From an uncultured Thiotrichaceae bacterium (GTDB lineage: Bacteria; Pseudomonadota; Gammaproteobacteria; Thiotrichales; Thiotrichaceae), in contig CACVAV010000011.1 of NCBI GenBank assembly GCA_902727945.1, positions 1 to 7,441 on the forward strand: 7,441 nt of DNA, in the 5' to 3' direction. Made by a program: the position numbers and the translations under genes. Position 1 is the first letter of the stretch, and the number at the start of each line of letters is the position of its first letter. Shown here piece by piece: positions 4,231-7,441 of the stretch. The notes under the pieces are model-generated. The model saw nothing but the letters and a program-made list of their open reading frames with translations, was not told the origin of the DNA and searched no databases.

Positions 4231-6621
4231 ATGGCTGATTATATCTTATGGTTTGAACAGTTGGGAATGGACGATGTTGACGTCGTTGGTGGTAAAAATG
4301 CATCCCTTGGTGAAATGATTAGTAACCTGGCCAATATGGGGGTGAGTGTACCGGGTGGTTTTGCGACCACCACGCATGCCTACCGTGACTTTCTGGATCA
4401 TGAGGGCCTTCATGGCAGGGTTAATGCGCTGCTGGATGATTTGAATGTTGATGATATTTCAGCATTGACTGAAGCGGGTAAAACTATCCGTGGCTGGTTG
4501 ATGGATGCGCCTTTGCCTGAACCCTTACTGGAGGCTGTGCGTGCTGCTTATGACAAATTAGTGGCCGGTTCCGGTGATACGGCATCCTTTGCGGTGCGTT
4601 CTTCAGCGACAGCAGAAGATTTGCCGGATGCTTCTTTCGCAGGACAGCAGGAAACTTTTCTGAATGTTCGCGGCTTTGATAATGTGGTGTCAGCCATTAA
4701 AGAAGTATTTGCCTCCCTCTATAATGACCGTGCGATTTCTTACCGTGTGCATCAGAACTTCGATCATGACAAGGTGTTCCTGTCCGCAGGCATACAAAAA
4801 ATGATCAGGAGCGACATTGGTGCCAGTGGTGTCATGTTTACCCTGGACACTGAATCGGGTTTCCGTGATGCAGCATTCATTACCGGTGCTTATGGTCTCG
4901 GTGAAACCGTGGTGCAGGGGGCGGTAAACCCGGATGAGTTTTATGTTTACAAGCCTAATCTGATCGCCAGCCGTCCGGCTATTCTTTCCCGTCGTCTTGG
5001 CTCGAAAGCCATTGAAATGGTTTATTCTGATGATGCGGCGCATGACAAAGCGATTCTGACCCGCGAAGTGGATGAAGAACGCAGGAATCAGTTTTGCCTT
5101 AATGATGCGCAGGTCGAGCAGTTAGCCAAAATGGCGCTGATTATCGAGCAGCATTATGGCCGTCCGATGGATATTGAATGGGCGCTGGACGGTGGTGATG
5201 GTGAGCTTTATATTGTTCAGGCGCGTCCTGAAACGGTAGAAAGCCGGGCGAGTAGCAGCACCATCGAGCGTTATCAGCTCAATGAAAAAGGTGACTTATT
5301 GGTCGAGGGCCGTGCTATCGGCCAGAAAATCGGTAAAGGTAAAGCCCGGTTGATTATGAGTATCGACCAGATGGATGAGATTAATGAAGGTGACGTGTTA
5401 GTCACTGACATGACCGATCCTGACTGGGAACCGATTATGAAGCGTGCCTCGGCCATCGTGACTAATCGCGGCGGACGTACTTGTCACGCGGCGATTATTG
5501 CCCGTGAAATGGGTATTCCGGCGGTGGTGGGTTGTGGTGATGCGACAAAACGCATTAAAGCCGGTGATGAAGTCACGGTGTCTTGTGCGGAAGGTGATAC
5601 CGGTATGATTTATTCCGGTTTGCTGGATTACACCATCGATTCTGCGGATACGGGCGAGTTGCCTGACTTGTCTGTGAAAATCATGATGAATGTGGGCAAT
5701 CCGTCACGTGCTTTCGCCTTCTCCCGCCTGCCGAATGCGGGTATTGGTCTGGCGCGCCTGGAATTCATTATCAACAATATGATCGGTATTCATCCGAAAG
5801 CGCTGATGAATTTTGATGAGTTAACCGGTGAGTTGAAAGATACCATTAGTCAGCGTATCGCCGGTTATGCCGGGCCGGTTGAGTTTTATGTTGAGAAACT
5901 GGTTGAAGGTATCGCCACTTTGGGTGCGGCGTTTGCGCCGGGTGCAGTGATTGTGCGCATGTCTGATTTTAAGTCGAATGAATATGCCAATCTGATTGGT
6001 GGTGACTTGTATGAGCTGGACGAAGAGAACCCGATGATCGGTTATCGCGGGGTGTCGCGTTATCTGTCTGAATCCTTCCAGCCCTGTTTTGAACTGGAAT
6101 GTCAGGCATTGCGTAAAGTCCGCGAAGAGATGGGCCTGACTAATATCGAGATTATGATTCCGTTCTGCCGTACCCTGGAAGAGGCACAGCAGGTCACTGA
6201 ACTGTTGGCTAAGAATGGTATTAAACGCGGTCAGGCTGGCCTGAAGCTGATTATGATGTGCGAAATTCCTTCTAATGCTCTGCTGGCTGAAGAGTTTCTG
6301 GAATACTTCGATGGTTTCTCCATTGGTTCCAATGATATGACGCAGCTGACACTGGGGCTGGATCGTGACTCCGGCGTGATTGCGCACCTGTTTGATGAGC
6401 GTAATCTGGCAGTGAAAAAATTGCTGGAAATGGCCATTCAGGCTTGCCAGAAACAAGGTAAGTATGTCGGTATTTGTGGTCAGGGGCCTTCTGATTACCC
6501 TGATTTTGCCGCTTGGTTATTAGAGCAGGGCATTAGTAGTATTTCGCTTAATCCTGACACGGTCATTGGCACCTGGCTGCACCTGGCTAAGCTTGAAGCC
6601 AAAGCCAAAGGTGCAGCTTAA
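4231..6621 (+). CDS. ppsA: Phosphoenolpyruvate synthase (pyruvate, water dikinase)
   Basis: A 796-residue cytoplasmic enzyme, essentially full family length (E. coli 792), making PEP from pyruvate and ATP with release of AMP and phosphate, the first step of gluconeogenesis from pyruvate or lactate. The N-terminal ATP-grasp domain (about 1-335) has GGKNASLGEM (20-29), AVRSSATAEDLPDASFAGQQ (121-140) and IVQARPET (328-335). The swivelling phosphohistidine domain (about 360-465) has GGRTCHAAIIAREMGIPA (414-431), with catalytic His419 and, two residues before it, Thr417, the site the regulatory protein phosphorylates. The C-terminal PEP/pyruvate barrel (about 480-790) has GIGLARLEF (504-512), MIGYRGVSRY (602-611), the GSND motif (699-702) and GICGQGPSD (747-755), with the catalytic-type Cys749. 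No truncation or missing residue was found. A strong ribosome site precedes it, and its stop codon shares a base with the start of its regulator. Confidence 0.98.
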   Translation: MADYILWFEQLGMDDVDVVGGKNASLGEMISNLANMGVSVPGGFATTTHAYRDFLDHEGLHGRVNALLDDLNVDDISALTEAGKTIRGWLMDAPLPEPLLEAVRAAYDKLVAGSGDTASFAVRSSATAEDLPDASFAGQQETFLNVRGFDNVVSAIKEVFASLYNDRAISYRVHQNFDHDKVFLSAGIQKMIRSDIGASGVMFTLDTESGFRDAAFITGAYGLGETVVQGAVNPDEFYVYKPNLIASRPAILSRRLGSKAIEMVYSDDAAHDKAILTREVDEERRNQFCLNDAQVEQLAKMALIIEQHYGRPMDIEWALDGGDGELYIVQARPETVESRASSSTIERYQLNEKGDLLVEGRAIGQKIGKGKARLIMSIDQMDEINEGDVLVTDMTDPDWEPIMKRASAIVTNRGGRTCHAAIIAREMGIPAVVGCGDATKRIKAGDEVTVSCAEGDTGMIYSGLLDYTIDSADTGELPDLSVKIMMNVGNPSRAFAFSRLPNAGIGLARLEFIINNMIGIHPKALMNFDELTGELKDTISQRIAGYAGPVEFYVEKLVEGIATLGAAFAPGAVIVRMSDFKSNEYANLIGGDLYELDEENPMIGYRGVSRYLSESFQPCFELECQALRKVREEMGLTNIEIMIPFCRTLEEAQQVTELLAKNGIKRGQAGLKLIMMCEIPSNALLAEEFLEYFDGFSIGSNDMTQLTLGLDRDSGVIAHLFDERNLAVKKLLEMAIQACQKQGKYVGICGQGPSDYPDFAAWLLEQGISSISLNPDTVIGTWLHLAKLEAKAKGAA

Positions 6622-7441
6622 TGGGTGAAAGCGGTGCAGTCGTTGCAGGTGATACGCGTACGGTCTATTTTTTATCAGACCGTACCGGAATCACCGCCGA
6701 AACGCTGGGGCACAGTTTACTGACCCAGTTTGACGGCATTAACTGGCGGCGCACCAGTATCCCTTTTCTGGACTCTGTCGACAAAGCGGTGGATGCTGCT
6801 GAGCGGATTAATCAGGCGGCTAGCCGTGAAGGCAGGCGGCCTCTGGTGTTCAGTACACTGGTTGATGTATCCATGCGGGACATTGTCAAACAGGCTGACT
6901 GTGTGTTTTATGATTTCTTCGGTACGTTCATCAACTCGATGGAAAAAGAGCTGGAGCAACATTCTGCGCATGCGATTGGTCGTTCTTATGATATGCGGGC
7001 GAATTCAGCGTCTTATTTTGATCGCATGGAGGCGATTAATTACACCTTACATAATGATGATGGTGTTTCCGCTAAGAATTTTGGCAAAGCTGACATTATT
7101 CTGGTGGGTGTGTCGCGCTCCGGGAAAACACCGACCTGCCTTTATCTGGCCTTGCATTACGGTATTTCTGCCGCTAACTACCCCTTGACTGAAGAAGATA
7201 TGGATTCGATGCGTCTGCCAAAGATTCTGGAGCCGTTTAAGGATAAGTTATTTGGTCTTACCCTGAATGCAGAACAATTACACAAAATTCGCCAGGAACG
7301 CCGCCCGAACAGTGGGTATGCTTCATTGCGCCAATGCCAGCAGGAACTGCAATGGCAGGAAAGTTTGTATCGTATGTGTAACATTCCGAACCTCGATAGC
7401 AGCAATGTTTCCATTGAAGAAATAAGTGCCGCGATTCTGAA
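6621..7441 (+). CDS. ppsR: PEP synthase regulatory protein (PSRP kinase/pyrophosphorylase), 3' end cut by window
   Basis: The frame from the ATG at 6621 runs open to the window edge, giving 273 codons. E. coli PSRP has 277 residues, so only a few C-terminal residues and the stop are probably missing. This DUF299-family bifunctional enzyme uses ADP to phosphorylate the threonine beside the catalytic His of PEP synthase (inactivation) and uses phosphate to remove it as pyrophosphate (reactivation). It begins with VYFLSDRTGITAETLG (15-30), carries HAIGRSYDMR (117-126), and has a P-loop at 163-170 (GVSRSGKT, followed by P171). Other family segments are NYPLTEEDMD (186-195) and IRQERRPNSGYAS (223-235). 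The ATG overlaps the ppsA stop (TAATG), with AAAGG at 6607-6611 inside ppsA as ribosome site, so translation is probably coupled. The first 12 residues, before the conserved VYFLSD, are variable in the family. Confidence 0.95.
   Translation, partial: MGESGAVVAGDTRTVYFLSDRTGITAETLGHSLLTQFDGINWRRTSIPFLDSVDKAVDAAERINQAASREGRRPLVFSTLVDVSMRDIVKQADCVFYDFFGTFINSMEKELEQHSAHAIGRSYDMRANSASYFDRMEAINYTLHNDDGVSAKNFGKADIILVGVSRSGKTPTCLYLALHYGISAANYPLTEEDMDSMRLPKILEPFKDKLFGLTLNAEQLHKIRQERRPNSGYASLRQCQQELQWQESLYRMCNIPNLDSSNVSIEEISAAIL

Noticed and set aside
5821..6456. Long minus-strand open frame (211 codons) inside ppsA
   Set aside because: It lies wholly opposite a strongly conserved part of PEP synthase and its translation resembles no family. 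It is a shadow of the ppsA codon pattern.
6730..7188. Plus-strand open frame of 152 codons overlapping the regulator gene
   Set aside because: It is out of frame with the PSRP coding sequence, which shows clear family motifs through the same bases. The shifted translation has no recognisable domain.

Overview
The window reads as an ordinary-looking chromosomal stretch of a Gram-negative bacterium, most likely a gammaproteobacterium. All real genes lie on the plus strand, base composition is moderate and even, and there is no sign of a mobile element, phage, CRISPR array, tRNA or rRNA. The lineage guess rests on an FNR very close to the enterobacterial protein, a Bpt-type leucyltransferase, and a PEP synthase with its PSRP regulator. 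A Thiotrichales/Methylophaga-like host is possible, but that is an impression and not something I can prove here.

Layout: (1) 9-575, a purine-type phosphoribosyltransferase. (2) 576-855, a non-coding gap of 280 bases with several dyads and a candidate FNR-type box. (3) 856-1515, a lipoprotein with a DUF3365/Tll0287-like heme c domain. (4) 1630-2331, an FNR-family regulator with an incomplete cysteine set. (5) 2361-3098, bpt, the N-degron leucyltransferase, with a GTG start. (6) 3099-3273, a short gap packed with dyads. (7) 3274-4038, a classical four-cysteine FNR. (8) 4106-4134, a convincing intrinsic terminator. (9) 4231-6621, ppsA. (10) 6621 to the window end, the PEP synthase regulatory protein, overlapping ppsA by one base and cut off by the window edge just before its expected C-terminus.

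Two themes stand out. The middle (856-4038) groups proteins whose visible residues suggest redox or oxygen sensing: a covalent-heme sensor-type lipoprotein, two FNR paralogues with different cysteine sets, and between them a protein-tagging enzyme with its own cysteine cluster. The right end is a compact gluconeogenic switch: PEP synthase and the kinase/pyrophosphorylase that turns it off and on, arranged for translational coupling. No single gene is of an unknown family. The parts most likely to be undescribed are the three-cysteine FNR variant, the grouping of these genes, and the structured DNA/RNA around the two intergenic gaps.
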